Positions 25,464 through 37,723 of a stretch of DNA of 64,000 nt are shown here, in pieces (position 1 is the first letter of the stretch; each line of letters starts with the position of its first letter). The notes under the pieces were generated by a model. It ran no database searches and was not told the origin of the DNA. It saw nothing but the letters and a program-made list of their open reading frames with translations. Source of the stretch: JAGWRI01 sp963728785 (GTDB lineage Bacteria > Gemmatimonadota > Gemmatimonadetes > Gemmatimonadales > Gemmatimonadaceae). The stretch spans positions 186,001-250,000 of the forward strand of contig CAVSKV010000002.1 of NCBI GenBank assembly GCA_963728785.1, written 5' to 3'. Both the position numbers and the translations under genes were made by a program.

Positions 25464-27194
25464 ATGGGACGAGTGAGGGGCCGCCTCGCGGCGGCGCCAC
25501 GTGGCCTGTTGGCCACGGCATTGCTGCTCTGCCCCACGCCGTCGCCGGCACAGCTGGCGCCCCGCGACTCGGCGCGCGTGGCGCGCACCGCCCGCGACGC
25601 CCAACGCGACTTCGAGTGGCGCCGGCGCTCCAACCTGCGGTGGGTTTCCGGGGAACCGGGCGGTACGTGCGACGTGCACGTCGGCCGCTTCTGCTACTGG
25701 CACGGATCCGGACCGGACACAGCGCCGTCCGAGCCCCCCACCATCGCGCGCGACCGCGACCGCTTGCTGGCGCAGCTCGACACGGCCGCCCGGCAGTTGC
25801 CGGGCGACGGATGGATTGCCGGCCAGCGCGTCCGGTACTTTCTCGAGGCGGGGCGCCGGGACTCGGCTCTCGCCGCCGCGAGCGCCTGTGGAGCCGAGGC
25901 GTGGTGGTGCGACGCGCTCCAGGGACTCGTGCTCCACGAGGCCGGGCGCTACGCCGCGGCGGAGTCCACCTACGACCGCACGCTGGCCGAGATGCCCGAC
26001 AGCACCCGCTGCGCGTGGACAGACCTGTCATTGCTGCTCGAGGGACGCGCGGCCGCCCGCTACCGGGCGGTGCGTTGCGACGAGCGCGCCGCCCTCGACG
26101 CGCGGCTCTGGTGGCTGGCCCAGCCGTTCTATTCGATTGGCGCGAACGACCGCCGTACCGAGCACTTCGCGCGTCTCACGATCGTGCGCATCGCCGGCGA
26201 ATCCGTGTGGCCGGTGGCGCCGTCGTGGGATACTGACGAGCGCGACCTGATCGTGCGGTACGGGTGGCCGCGCTGGTTCGAGCGCGTTCGGCCGGCGCTC
26301 GACGCCGATCCCAACTACTCGGTCATGGGGCACGACCCCCAGCCCAGCTTCGCCTTCTTTCCGAGCGGCCGGCTGATCGACTCGGTCTACGACGCAGTGC
26401 CCGCGGATTGGGACCCGAACGCCGACCGGGCTCCATCGCGCTATGCGCCGGCGTACACGGCCTCGATCGCGCCGGTGCCGGTGCTCCTGTCGCGATTCCT
26501 GCGCGGCGACTCCGCCGTGGTGGTCGCCGCCTACGACGCTTCTCGCGACACCCTGATCGGGCGCCGTCCGTTGGACGCCGCGCTGGTGGTGGCGCCCGAC
26601 GAACGGCAGCGCTTCATCGCCGATTCGGCGCGCGCGCCGCCCTCAGGGGCCCTCCTCGTCATCGCTCCGCGGCTTCCGGCCATCGCTAGCCTCGAACTCC
26701 TCGACACCGTACACCACGCCGCTGGGCGGGCGCGCCAAGCAGTCACGCCCCTGCCCGCCGGTCCGGGCCTGCGGCTGTCCGACGTGTTGCTCTTCCGCCC
26801 GGACGCCAAGGCGCCGATGCCCACGACCCTCGCCCAAGCGGCCAGGACGGCGTTGGTCTCGGTGGGAGATACGGCCCGGTCAGTGGGGCTATACTGGGAG
26901 GTATATGGATTTCTTTACACCGGCGCCCCGCTGGAGATTTCATTGACCATCGAGCGTACGGGAATGGGGTGGTGGCAGCGAGCGCGCCGGTTGCTGCGCC
27001 TCGGGGGCGGCGGCAACGCGCCGATCGCCCTCCGCTGGCGGGACGCGCCGCGGGCCGACCAGTCCGCCATGCAACGCGCGGTCTCGGTGGACCTGTCCCG
27101 GCTTGATGAGGGTACCTACACCCTGAGGTTGGAGGTCGCGGAACCAGGCGGCAAGACGGCGGAAAGCGAGCGAACACTGGCCATCCGGCGGTAG
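25464..27194 (+). CDS. secreted protein of unknown function, TPR-like and GWxTD-like parts
   Basis: A 576-residue protein with a signal peptide (LLATALLLCPTPSPAQ). The first third is helical and Ala-rich like TPRs, with paired Cys (TCDVHVGRFCYW and SACGAEAWWC). The centre has DERDLIVRYGWPRWFER, reminiscent of GWxTD domains, and YSVMGHDPQPSFAFFPS. The last part is beta-rich, ending in a domain with DLSRLDEGTYTLRLEV. I do not recognise a named family and assign no function. ATG at 25464 is preferred (GGAGGG upstream) to an in-frame ATG 33 bases earlier. It follows the hydrolase by 50 bases, probably in the same transcript. Confidence 0.65.
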   Translation: MGRVRGRLAAAPRGLLATALLLCPTPSPAQLAPRDSARVARTARDAQRDFEWRRRSNLRWVSGEPGGTCDVHVGRFCYWHGSGPDTAPSEPPTIARDRDRLLAQLDTAARQLPGDGWIAGQRVRYFLEAGRRDSALAAASACGAEAWWCDALQGLVLHEAGRYAAAESTYDRTLAEMPDSTRCAWTDLSLLLEGRAAARYRAVRCDERAALDARLWWLAQPFYSIGANDRRTEHFARLTIVRIAGESVWPVAPSWDTDERDLIVRYGWPRWFERVRPALDADPNYSVMGHDPQPSFAFFPSGRLIDSVYDAVPADWDPNADRAPSRYAPAYTASIAPVPVLLSRFLRGDSAVVVAAYDASRDTLIGRRPLDAALVVAPDERQRFIADSARAPPSGALLVIAPRLPAIASLELLDTVHHAAGRARQAVTPLPAGPGLRLSDVLLFRPDAKAPMPTTLAQAARTALVSVGDTARSVGLYWEVYGFLYTGAPLEISLTIERTGMGWWQRARRLLRLGGGGNAPIALRWRDAPRADQSAMQRAVSVDLSRLDEGTYTLRLEVAEPGGKTAESERTLAIRR

Positions 27195-27329
27195 CGTCGG
27201 CGCTTCGCCCACTGGACGGCGGCAGGTCGGCGAGCAAATTACAGGCACGCGCGGCGGTCAACGTCGCCGGGTTGGAACCCGTACCATGGGCAAGCTGGCT
27301 GCTCATCCCCTTAACTGTCCGACGGCCCG

Positions 27330-27824
27330 ATGACTTCAGAAGAGATTCAGCAGGTTACCGCGGCCATGAATGCGATCCGCTCCATCGTGCGCGCGCTCCG
27401 CGTTTCGTCCCGGATGATCGAGAGCAAGATGGGCATCAGCGGCGCGCAGCTGTTCGTGCTGCAGCAACTCGCCGAGCGGCCGGCGCATTCACTGAACGAA
27501 CTCGCCGATCGCACGGCGACGCACCAGAGTTCGGTGTCGGTGGTGGTGCGCCGTCTCGTGGACCACGGCTACGTGTCACGCACTACGGCGGACGCCGACC
27601 GGCGGCGCGTCGAGCTGTCGGTCACGGACAAGGGGCGCCACCTGCTGGAGCGCGCCCCCACGACCGTGTCCGTGAACCTGCTGCGCGGCGCGCGTGCGCT
27701 CAGTGTCGGCGAACGAAAGGCTCTGGCGGATCACCTGCAGGCTTGGGTGCGCGCAGCGGGCATCGAAGACACCGCCCCACCCCTGCTCGGTGAAGACGCG
27801 GACGCCGATTCCGCCGGCGAGTAG
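27330..27824 (+). CDS. MarR family transcriptional regulator
   Basis: A 164-residue winged-helix protein. The recognition helix region TATHQSSVSVVVRRLVDHGYVSR and the wing TTADADRRRVELSVTDKG are classic MarR features, with dimerisation helices at both ends. MarR proteins repress nearby genes or themselves in response to small ligands. No efflux pump or ligand-degrading enzyme adjoins it, and I saw no clear palindromic operator in the 135 bases upstream. The C-terminal tail is acidic (GEDADADSAGE). It is convergent with the kinase gene, with one base between the stops. Confidence 0.9.
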   Translation: MTSEEIQQVTAAMNAIRSIVRALRVSSRMIESKMGISGAQLFVLQQLAERPAHSLNELADRTATHQSSVSVVVRRLVDHGYVSRTTADADRRRVELSVTDKGRHLLERAPTTVSVNLLRGARALSVGERKALADHLQAWVRAAGIEDTAPPLLGEDADADSAGE

Positions 27825-27825
27825 C

Positions 27826-29259
27826 TCAGTCGAGATCGGAAGCCGGCACGAGCAGGGAGAATACGCTCCCGCCGCCCACGCGCGGCGCGTACTGCACCGT
27901 GCCACCCTGTGCCTGCGCCAACCGCTGGGCAATGGACAGCCCGAGCCCGGCCCCGCCATCGTTGGCCGCAGCGGGCGGCCGGTAGAAGGGTTCGAAGATC
28001 TGGGTCACTTCGCTGGACGGGACGCCAGGCCCCCGGTCGGCCACCGAGAACCGCAGCCGGTCCCCGTGCCGCGTGGCCGTGAGGTCCACGGGCGTGCCCG
28101 CAGGCGCGTAGCGTAGCGCGTTCTCCACCAGATTGCCCAGGATGCGCAACGTATGCACGAAGTCGAACGTGCCGAACAGCGCCGGCTTGGACAAATCGAG
28201 GGCGGTCACCAGACGCTTGCCGCGGGGCGCGCCGGAAAACTGCCGCACCAGCGCGCCGATCACGTCCTCGGCGGAGTTCAGTTCTGCGTTGGTGCGGAAC
28301 GTGCCGCCCTTGATGCGCGACAGGTCGAGCAGATCGTTGACCAGCCGCGTCAACCGGTCGGCCTGCTCTTCGATGATCATGGCGTTCTCGTCGCCACGAA
28401 GCGCGCCGTCCTCGGCCAGCGCCTTGATGGTGGTGAGCGGAGTCCGGAGGTCGTGGCTCACCGTGGCCAGCAGGATGTCCTTGAGCCGGTTGGCTTCGCG
28501 TAGCCCTTCGGCATGCGCTGCCTCGGCCTCCAGCCGGATGCGCTCCACACCGAGGGCCGCGTAGTACGTGAGCGCTTCGAGAAACTCGTTCTGCGAACGG
28601 CCGAGCACGATGTTCGTGGGGTGGTAGAGGCGCAGCCTACCGACCTCGGCGCCGTGTGCGGTCAGGGGCAGGACCAGCGTACGGGCCGCCTCGACCGGCG
28701 GCCAGGCGCCGGCGTGCGCGACCTCCGATTGCTCCGTACCCGTCACGCGATCGATGGCGCACGAATCCACACGCAGCTCGTCGCGGATGACGCGGGCGAT
28801 CGCCCCGAGCGCCCGTTCCGGCGTGCCGGCGTTGAGCGTTTCCGACCCGAGATGCGAAAGGCGCGTCACCTCGTCGGCCCGGCGGCTCGCCTCCGTCGCC
28901 TTGGCCTGGGCGCGCGCCAGCAGCTCCGTGGTCGTGACCGATGTGGCGAGAAATGCGAAGAGCACCACCAGCTCCAGCGGCTTGCTTACCGCGAGCGTGT
29001 CGTACGGCTCCTGGAAGAAGTAATTGATGCATAGGAACCCCACGCACGCCATCACGAAGCCGAACCCACGGCCTCCCCCCACGCTCGCGCCGAGCACGAC
29101 CAGCAGGTACGCCAGAACGACGTGGGCCTGATCGATGTCCGGGCGCATGTGCGCCATCGCCATCGTAACGAGCACCAGGAACAACGTCCACAACAACCGC
29201 CCGGCCAGCGACGGAGTGTGGACGGTGCTACGAGCTCTGCTCGAACCGGTAGCCGACAC
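27826..29259 (-). CDS. KdpD-like sensor histidine kinase (DUF4118)
   Basis: About 477 residues corresponding to the C-terminal half of KdpD. Four closely spaced membrane helices (DUF4118-type; AYLLVVLGASVGGGRGFGF, NYFFQEPYDTLAV) are followed by a GAF-like region, HisKA with phospho-His in ATVSHDLRTPLTTIK, and HATPase boxes (NLVENALRYA, DRGPGVPSS, GLGLSIAQRLA). The N-terminal KdpD/Usp domains are missing, as in many free-standing relatives. The start is uncertain: GTG at 29259 lies within the end of the upstream regulator gene (32-base overlap). The partner is the adjacent OmpR-type regulator. No kdpABC genes are present. Confidence 0.85.
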   Translation of the reverse strand: MSATGSSRARSTVHTPSLAGRLLWTLFLVLVTMAMAHMRPDIDQAHVVLAYLLVVLGASVGGGRGFGFVMACVGFLCINYFFQEPYDTLAVSKPLELVVLFAFLATSVTTTELLARAQAKATEASRRADEVTRLSHLGSETLNAGTPERALGAIARVIRDELRVDSCAIDRVTGTEQSEVAHAGAWPPVEAARTLVLPLTAHGAEVGRLRLYHPTNIVLGRSQNEFLEALTYYAALGVERIRLEAEAAHAEGLREANRLKDILLATVSHDLRTPLTTIKALAEDGALRGDENAMIIEEQADRLTRLVNDLLDLSRIKGGTFRTNAELNSAEDVIGALVRQFSGAPRGKRLVTALDLSKPALFGTFDFVHTLRILGNLVENALRYAPAGTPVDLTATRHGDRLRFSVADRGPGVPSSEVTQIFEPFYRPPAAANDGGAGLGLSIAQRLAQAQGGTVQYAPRVGGGSVFSLLVPASDLD

Positions 29260-29956
29260 CGGGCTCCGTGATGATGAGCTGCGGGCGTGACGGATCGTGT
29301 TCGATCTTCCGTCGCAGATTGGTGATGTGCACGCGAAGATACTGCTGCGGGTTGCCGAACGCACGTCCCCAAACGGCGTCGAAGATCTGCTGGTGGGTAA
29401 GCGTGCGCCCCGACGCCGTGGCCAGGCTGCGCAGGATCTCCCACTCGATGGGCGTGAGGTGGATCGCCCCGGCGCCTCGCGATACGCGCCGCCGCACGAG
29501 GTCGATCGTCAGCCCGTCCACCGCGATCGTCGCGGCGTGCGACGGCGCCGACAGCGACTGGAACCGGCGCAGATGCGCCCGCACCCGTGCCGAGAACTCG
29601 AGCGTGCTGAACGGCTTGGTGATGTAGTCGTCGGCACCGAGGTTGAGCAGCGACACCTTTTCCTCTTCACCGTGGCGCGCCGTGAGCACGACGATGGGCA
29701 TCGTGCCCCAACGGCGCACTTCGCGGCACACGTCGGCGCCCGGCATGTCGGGCAGGCCGAGATCGAGCACGATCAGATCCGGCATCGTGGCCGCGGCCTG
29801 ATCGATGCCCTCGCGACCCGTGGCGACCTCGATCACGTGATCGGTGAGATCGCGGAGTGCGTTGCGCACGGCGCGCCGGATCTGGGCCTCGTCTTCGATC
29901 ACCAGCAGCGTCGGCTGCTCGGCGATTTGTGGCAGCGGAGTATCGGGGGTCGTCAC
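29228..29956 (-). CDS. OmpR/KdpE-type response regulator
   Basis: A 242-residue regulator. The receiver (residues about 17-130) has EDE, phosphoacceptor Asp in IVLDLGLPDMPG, Thr in VVLTARHG and Lys in YITKPF. The C-terminal winged helix (about 140-240) has LTPIEWEILRSLA, HQQIFDAVWG and RVHITNLRRKIE, as in KdpE. GTG at 29956 is chosen because GAGGAG lies seven bases upstream; an in-frame start at 30034 would add 26 residues. It overlaps its cognate kinase downstream. The divergent gene is the large BNR protein, a possible target. Confidence 0.9.
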   Translation of the reverse strand: MTTPDTPLPQIAEQPTLLVIEDEAQIRRAVRNALRDLTDHVIEVATGREGIDQAAATMPDLIVLDLGLPDMPGADVCREVRRWGTMPIVVLTARHGEEEKVSLLNLGADDYITKPFSTLEFSARVRAHLRRFQSLSAPSHAATIAVDGLTIDLVRRRVSRGAGAIHLTPIEWEILRSLATASGRTLTHQQIFDAVWGRAFGNPQQYLRVHITNLRRKIEHDPSRPQLIITEPGVGYRFEQSS

Positions 29957-30182
29957 GGACGTCTCCTCGGGGGCGGAAATCCAGCGTGCGTTGTGTACCC
30001 CAAATTGACCCCGGGTTTCCAGCCGGCGCCACAAAGGAACCGTGAAGACCCTCTCTAGGCAGAGTCGGCCCGGCCGCTCGCAGGGCGCCGAACGGTTGCG
30101 GGCCGGCCCCCATCGCGTTCAGTTCAGGCGTCGTGCCCGTGTTCCCACTCCCGGCCGCCCGCCAAACGGAGAAGCCCTCGAA

Positions 30183-33100
30183 ATGACCAAAGCCGCCGCT
30201 GCCGCCTCCCTGGTCCTCCTTCTCAGCGCTCCATCGGCACCGCGCTCGCGGCGCGCTACGCCGGCGCCGGTTCCGCCGAGCACCTACCAGGACCTCCGCT
30301 GGCGGTTCGTCGGTCCCTTCCGTGCCGGCTGGGCCACCGTGGCCGAGGGCGTGCCTGCCGCACCAAGCACCTTCTACTTCGGGGCGGCCGGCGGCGGGGT
30401 GTGGAAGACCACCGACGCCGGCCGTACCTGGCAGGGACTGATGCAGCACGAGTCGGCCTCCGCCGTGGGCGCTATGGCCATTGCTCCATCCAATCCCAAC
30501 GTCATCTACGTGGGCACCGGCCAGGTCGCGGCCCGCTACGACATCGCCGGCGGCGACGGCGTCTATCGGTCGGACAATGGCGGCGAGAGCTGGACGAACA
30601 TCGGCCTCGCGGCCACCCAGCACATCGGCCGCATCCTGGTGGATCCGCAGGACCCTGATCGCGTGCTGGTGGCCGCCATGGGCCACGTGTTCGGCCCCAA
30701 CCCGGACCGGGGCGTTTACCTGACCACCGACGGTGGCAAGCACTGGAACGCCGTGCTGCAGGTGAACGACTCCACGGGCGCCGTGGACCTCGCTTGGGAC
30801 CCGGAACACCCGGCGGTGGTGTACGCTGCCATGTGGCAGATGCGCATGCACCCGTGGATGGACTACTTCATGCCGCAATCCGGTCCGGGCTCGGGGATCT
30901 ACAAGAGCACGGACGGCGGCGAGCACTGGAGCCGGCTCAGCGAGGGACTGCCGGCAGTCGACGTCGGGCGGGTCGGGCTCGCCGTGGCGCGCGGGCGCGG
31001 CGGGGCGGTCGTCTACGCGTCCGTCGCGCTCGAAGGCTCGGCGCTCACCACTGCGGCCGCGGCGCATGACGCCAGCGGACTGTACCGCACCGACGACGGC
31101 GGCGCGCACTGGCACCTGGCAAACGGCGACCCGGCGCTCGCCAGCAGCTACTTCGGGCGCGTCACCGTGGCGCCCAACGATCCCAACACGGTGTACGTCA
31201 CCGGGCAGTCCATCCGGCGATCCACCGACGGCGGTAAGACATTCGGGTTCTTTAAGGGCGCGCCGGGCGGCGATGACTATCACTTCGTGTGGATCGATCC
31301 GACCGACCCCACGCACATGATCGAGGGCGCCGACCAGGGCGCGGCAGTCACGGTGAACGCTGGCGCCACGTGGTCGAGCTGGTACAATCAGCCCACGGGC
31401 CAACTGTACCACCTGGCGGTGGACGACCGCTTTCCATACCGCATCTACAGCGGACAGCAGGACAACGGCACGGTGGAAGTGTGGAGCCGCGGCCCCTACG
31501 GCGTGATCGACGAACGCGACTGGCATCCGGTGGGCGGCGACGAGCGCGACTACATGGTGCCCAAGCCCGGCGCCCCTGACACGGTGTTCGGCACGGGACT
31601 CGGAGGGCACATGTCGCGGTTCGACGAGGTGACGCGGCAGTCGTCCGAGGTGTCGCCGTGGCCCGTTTCCACGTACGGCGCGTACCCGCCTGACGTGAAG
31701 TACCGCTACACCTGGATCACGCCGATGGCCTTCTCGCCCCTGCCCCCGCACACGATGTACCTGGGCGCGCAGGTGCTGTTCGCGTCGGGCGACGACGGCG
31801 ACCATTGGCGTACGATCAGCCCCGACCTGAGCGCCAAGCGGGGCGGCGCAAAGGACTGCGCCAACGCAGACTATGCACGGGCACGCGACTGCGGGTTCGG
31901 CGTGATCTACTCCATCGCGCCCTCGCCGCTCGCCCGCGGCACGATTTGGGTGGGCACCGACGACGGCCTCATCCAGCTTACCATCGATGCGGGCGCCCAC
32001 TGGCGGAACGTGACGCCGGCGCTCGTGCCGGCCTGGGCGCGCATTGACAACATCGAGCCCTCGCCGTTCGACGCGAACACAGCATACGCGTCGGTCGACA
32101 TGCACCGCGCGGACCGCATCGCGCCGCTCGTCATCCGCACCATCGACGGGGGCAAGAGCTGGCAGTCGATCACCGACGGCGTCCCGGCCGACGAATTCGT
32201 GATGGTTGTGCGGGCCGATCCGGTGAAGCGCGGACTGTTGTACGCCGGCACCAGCCGCACCGTGTACGTGTCTTTCGACGACGGCGCGCACTGGCAGCCG
32301 CTGTCGCTCAACCTGCCCACCACCTGGTATCGCGATTTGCTCGTGCACGATGGCGACCTGATCACCGCCACCCAGGGACGCGGCATCTGGATCCTGGACG
32401 ACGTGGAACCGCTGCGCGAAGCGGCGGCCGTAGCCGCGCAGCCCGCCCACCTGTTCGCGCCGCTCATGGCGACTCGGCTGCGCAACGACGAGAACCGCGA
32501 TACCCCGTGGCCGCCCTCGACTCCCGTGGCGCAGAATCCGCCCACGGGCGCCGTACTCGACTACTGGCTCGCGTCGGCGAGTGACGGCCCCGTAACGCTC
32601 ACCGTGCACGACGCGGCCGGCCACGTGGTGCGAACGTTCTCCAGCGCCGACAAGCCCGAGCGGCTCCCGTCGTCGCAGTACTTCGAGAGCGGATGGTTGG
32701 GGCCGGCACCGACGGTGTCGGCGGCAACGGGCATGCATCGGTTGGTATGGGACCTGCGCTATCCGCGTCCCGACGCGCTGTCGTACGAATACTCGATCGC
32801 CAGCATATGGCACGAGGGCACGCCGCTCGAGCCACGCGGACCGCTCGCGCTCCCCGGACAGTACACCGTGACGCTGGCCGCGAACGGCAAGACGTATACG
32901 CAGCCGCTCACCGTGCGGCTGGACCCAAGGGTGCACGTGACCGAGGCGGCCCTCCTCGCGCAGTTCGCGCTCGCACAGACAATGAATGCCACGCTCGGCC
33001 GCGCCACCGCGGCACACCGCGCGATCACGGCGCTGCTGCAGGCAAAGCCGGCCGGCCTCACCGACGCGCTGGCCGACTCGCTACGGGCCATCGCCGACGG

Positions 33101-33275
33101 GGCCGATCCGAGCCTTTCTTCGGTGGCTGGCGCGCTCACCAGTCTGGCCACCGTGGTGGTGGAAGCCGATGCCGCGCCGAACCAGGGGGAGGAGGGCGTG
33201 CTGCGTGAGTACACCCGGCAGCTCGACCGGCTGCTCGCGCGCTACGGCGCCGTGCGGTCGCGGATCGGAGGCTAG
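30183..33275 (+). CDS. secreted BNR/VPS10-type repeat protein
   Basis: A 1030-residue protein with an N-terminal signal (AAAASLVLLLSAPSAP). Most of it is repeats with the Asp-box/BNR pattern, for example VWKTTDAGRTWQG, VYRSDNGGESW, IYKSTDGGEHWSRL and TIDGGKSW, forming sialidase- or sortilin-like propellers (about residues 40-760). A C-terminal region carries an Ig-like strand set (GPVTLTVHDAAGHVVRTF) and a helical tail. These proteins are commonly annotated as glycosyl hydrolases, but I see no catalytic Arg/Tyr/Glu set, so activity is unproven. The stop shares a CTAG with the stop of the convergent toxin gene. Confidence 0.88.
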   Translation: MTKAAAAASLVLLLSAPSAPRSRRATPAPVPPSTYQDLRWRFVGPFRAGWATVAEGVPAAPSTFYFGAAGGGVWKTTDAGRTWQGLMQHESASAVGAMAIAPSNPNVIYVGTGQVAARYDIAGGDGVYRSDNGGESWTNIGLAATQHIGRILVDPQDPDRVLVAAMGHVFGPNPDRGVYLTTDGGKHWNAVLQVNDSTGAVDLAWDPEHPAVVYAAMWQMRMHPWMDYFMPQSGPGSGIYKSTDGGEHWSRLSEGLPAVDVGRVGLAVARGRGGAVVYASVALEGSALTTAAAAHDASGLYRTDDGGAHWHLANGDPALASSYFGRVTVAPNDPNTVYVTGQSIRRSTDGGKTFGFFKGAPGGDDYHFVWIDPTDPTHMIEGADQGAAVTVNAGATWSSWYNQPTGQLYHLAVDDRFPYRIYSGQQDNGTVEVWSRGPYGVIDERDWHPVGGDERDYMVPKPGAPDTVFGTGLGGHMSRFDEVTRQSSEVSPWPVSTYGAYPPDVKYRYTWITPMAFSPLPPHTMYLGAQVLFASGDDGDHWRTISPDLSAKRGGAKDCANADYARARDCGFGVIYSIAPSPLARGTIWVGTDDGLIQLTIDAGAHWRNVTPALVPAWARIDNIEPSPFDANTAYASVDMHRADRIAPLVIRTIDGGKSWQSITDGVPADEFVMVVRADPVKRGLLYAGTSRTVYVSFDDGAHWQPLSLNLPTTWYRDLLVHDGDLITATQGRGIWILDDVEPLREAAAVAAQPAHLFAPLMATRLRNDENRDTPWPPSTPVAQNPPTGAVLDYWLASASDGPVTLTVHDAAGHVVRTFSSADKPERLPSSQYFESGWLGPAPTVSAATGMHRLVWDLRYPRPDALSYEYSIASIWHEGTPLEPRGPLALPGQYTVTLAANGKTYTQPLTVRLDPRVHVTEAALLAQFALAQTMNATLGRATAAHRAITALLQAKPAGLTDALADSLRAIADGADPSLSSVAGALTSLATVVVEADAAPNQGEEGVLREYTRQLDRLLARYGAVRSRIGG

Positions 33276-33694
33276 GCCGGCAGCAGGGTGAACGACTGGC
33301 GGCCGGCGAGCCTGTAGGTGGCGAACCCGACTCGGTCGGTGGTGAACGCCGTGCGGATCTTCAGCGCTTCGGCCAGCGCCACCAGCGTCGCGTCGGCATA
33401 GTCCATCGGTACCGAGCCGTAGGTAGTCATCAGCGACTTCACCCGCCGTTGGCCGCCCGTGGGCAGCGACACGATCGGAATGCCGGCGGCGAGCAGGAAG
33501 TCGAGCGGCAAACCGGCCGGCGCGCCGCCGCGGAGCACGAGGTGGCTCGCCTCGGTGACCACGGCTTCGGTGGTCACGCAGCGGTGCACGACCTCGGGCC
33601 ACACGGCGACGCAGCGGGGGTGCCACTGGTCACGCGCGTCGAGCAGGGAGACCAGGGGCCCGGTATCGAGCAGGACGTCTCGCTCAGCCAGCAA
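33272..33694 (-). CDS. vapC: PIN-domain toxin, VapC-like
   Basis: A 140-residue PIN nuclease. Acidic residues sit at the expected places: Asp in LLDTGPLVSLLD, Glu in VVTEASHLVL, the Asp pair in PMDYADATLVALAE and Asp in FTTDRVGFATYR. PIN toxins cleave RNA, often tRNA or rRNA, and are held inactive by the partner antitoxin. The start must be TTG at 33694, as no ATG or GTG is available before the first catalytic Asp; it lies three bases after the antitoxin stop, so translation is coupled. Confidence 0.87.
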   Translation of the reverse strand: MLAERDVLLDTGPLVSLLDARDQWHPRCVAVWPEVVHRCVTTEAVVTEASHLVLRGGAPAGLPLDFLLAAGIPIVSLPTGGQRRVKSLMTTYGSVPMDYADATLVALAEALKIRTAFTTDRVGFATYRLAGRQSFTLLPA

Positions 33695-33697
33695 CGA

Positions 33698-33958
33698 TTA
33701 TTCGCGCCAGTTGTGGCTGCGCAACTGCGCAGCGAGGGCGTCGCCGACAGACGCGCCGTCATCCAGGGAAACGGAGCCCGCCAACGGAGCGACCCGCCCC
33801 CAAACGGCCGCCGGTGCAGGCGATGGCGTGTCGGCCAGATAGCGCTCGAGCGCTTCGCGCACGAGCTGCGACTTGGGCACGTCGCGTTCCCGTGCCCGGC
33901 GCTCGAGCGCCCGGGCGAGTTGGCCGGGCACGCGGAGAGTTAGCTGATCGTCTTTCAT
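33698..33958 (-). CDS. vapB: ribbon-helix-helix antitoxin
   Basis: An 86-residue protein with an N-terminal ribbon-helix-helix (QLTLRVPGQLARALERRA followed by VPKSQLVREALERYL), which binds DNA, and a C-terminal tail (GASVGDALAAQLRSHNWRE) of the kind that wraps the PIN toxin. It directly precedes the toxin. ATG at 33958 is chosen because the ribbon begins four residues later; an upstream frame would read through a repeat. A 20-bp tandem direct repeat covers the start codon and is the likely operator. Confidence 0.87.
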   Translation of the reverse strand: MKDDQLTLRVPGQLARALERRARERDVPKSQLVREALERYLADTPSPAPAAVWGRVAPLAGSVSLDDGASVGDALAAQLRSHNWRE

Positions 33959-33976
33959 GTAATGCAATGTAATGCA
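33957..33976. repeat. tandem 10-bp repeat at the antitoxin start, likely operator
   Basis: Two exact copies of ATGTAATGCA on the plus strand (TGCATTACAT on the coding strand), reaching the antitoxin ATG. It is AT-rich against high-GC surroundings. Ribbon-helix-helix antitoxins commonly bind direct repeats, so autoregulation is a reasonable inference. Confidence 0.75.
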
Positions 33977-34040
33977 AAGTGGTGCAGCCAGCAAGCTTCG
34001 GGGCGACTGCGGCCCGGGGCCGGCCAGTTCTCGCGCGTCG

Positions 34041-34424
34041 TCAGCGCGTGCGAGCGCGGATGTCGGCCAGCTTCATCCGCAGTTCCTGATTGGCCTTGAG
34101 GATGTCGGCCAGCAGATCCGCCGCCGGACCGTCGTCTACTACCGTCGGTTCGGGACCGAAGCGCTTGTTCATCCCCATGTGGCGCGTGGGATCGATGCGC
34201 ACTTCGTGCGGCAGGATGAGGTCGGCCTTGCTGTCCATCACGCGGACGGCGAAGAACTTCTTGCCTTCCTTTTCCATGTAGCCGAAGTGGATGCCGTCCG
34301 CTTCTTTGGGCCACGGCGGCAGGTTGTGCGTCTTGCCGTCGGTGCCGATGAACGTCGTGGCGCCCGGCTTGAGATTGGCGAAGTTCTGTTCGAAGGCACC
34401 GTGGTACATGAGCGCGTGTTTCAT
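34041..34424 (-). CDS. hypothetical protein downstream of the kinase
   Basis: A 127-residue soluble protein, start MKHALMYHGAFEQNFANLKPG. It contains a compact FIGTDGKTHNLPPWPKEADG segment, FGYMEKEGKKFFAVRVMDSKA and a charged helical C-terminus (ADILKANQELRMKLADIRA). There is no signal peptide, membrane segment or recognised domain. Codon use and composition are those of a real gene. It begins 29 bases after the stop of the Ser/Thr kinase, so it probably shares the transcript and could be a partner or substrate. I do not recognise the family. Confidence 0.65.
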   Translation of the reverse strand: MKHALMYHGAFEQNFANLKPGATTFIGTDGKTHNLPPWPKEADGIHFGYMEKEGKKFFAVRVMDSKADLILPHEVRIDPTRHMGMNKRFGPEPTVVDDGPAADLLADILKANQELRMKLADIRARTR

Positions 34425-34453
34425 TCCGGGGCTCGGGTTGGGGTGGGCACGGA

Positions 34454-37639
<3,186 letters not shown>

Positions 37640-37711
37640 GGGGGAGGTTGTGGGTGCGGGCGAAGCGCGATCGAGCAGGCCCCAGTCGGTGCACGACTGG
37701 ATGGCAACTCA

Positions 37712-37719
37712 CTATAGTA
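37712..37719. promoter_or_regulatory. possible shared -10 of kinase and PAP2 genes
   Basis: The palindrome ACTATAGT gives a TATAGT -10 on either strand in the 84-base gap between the divergent kinase and PAP2 genes. I see no good -35 for either direction. It ends five bases before the PAP2 ATG, which would make that message nearly leaderless. Confidence 0.3.
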
Positions 37720-37723
37720 CCGT

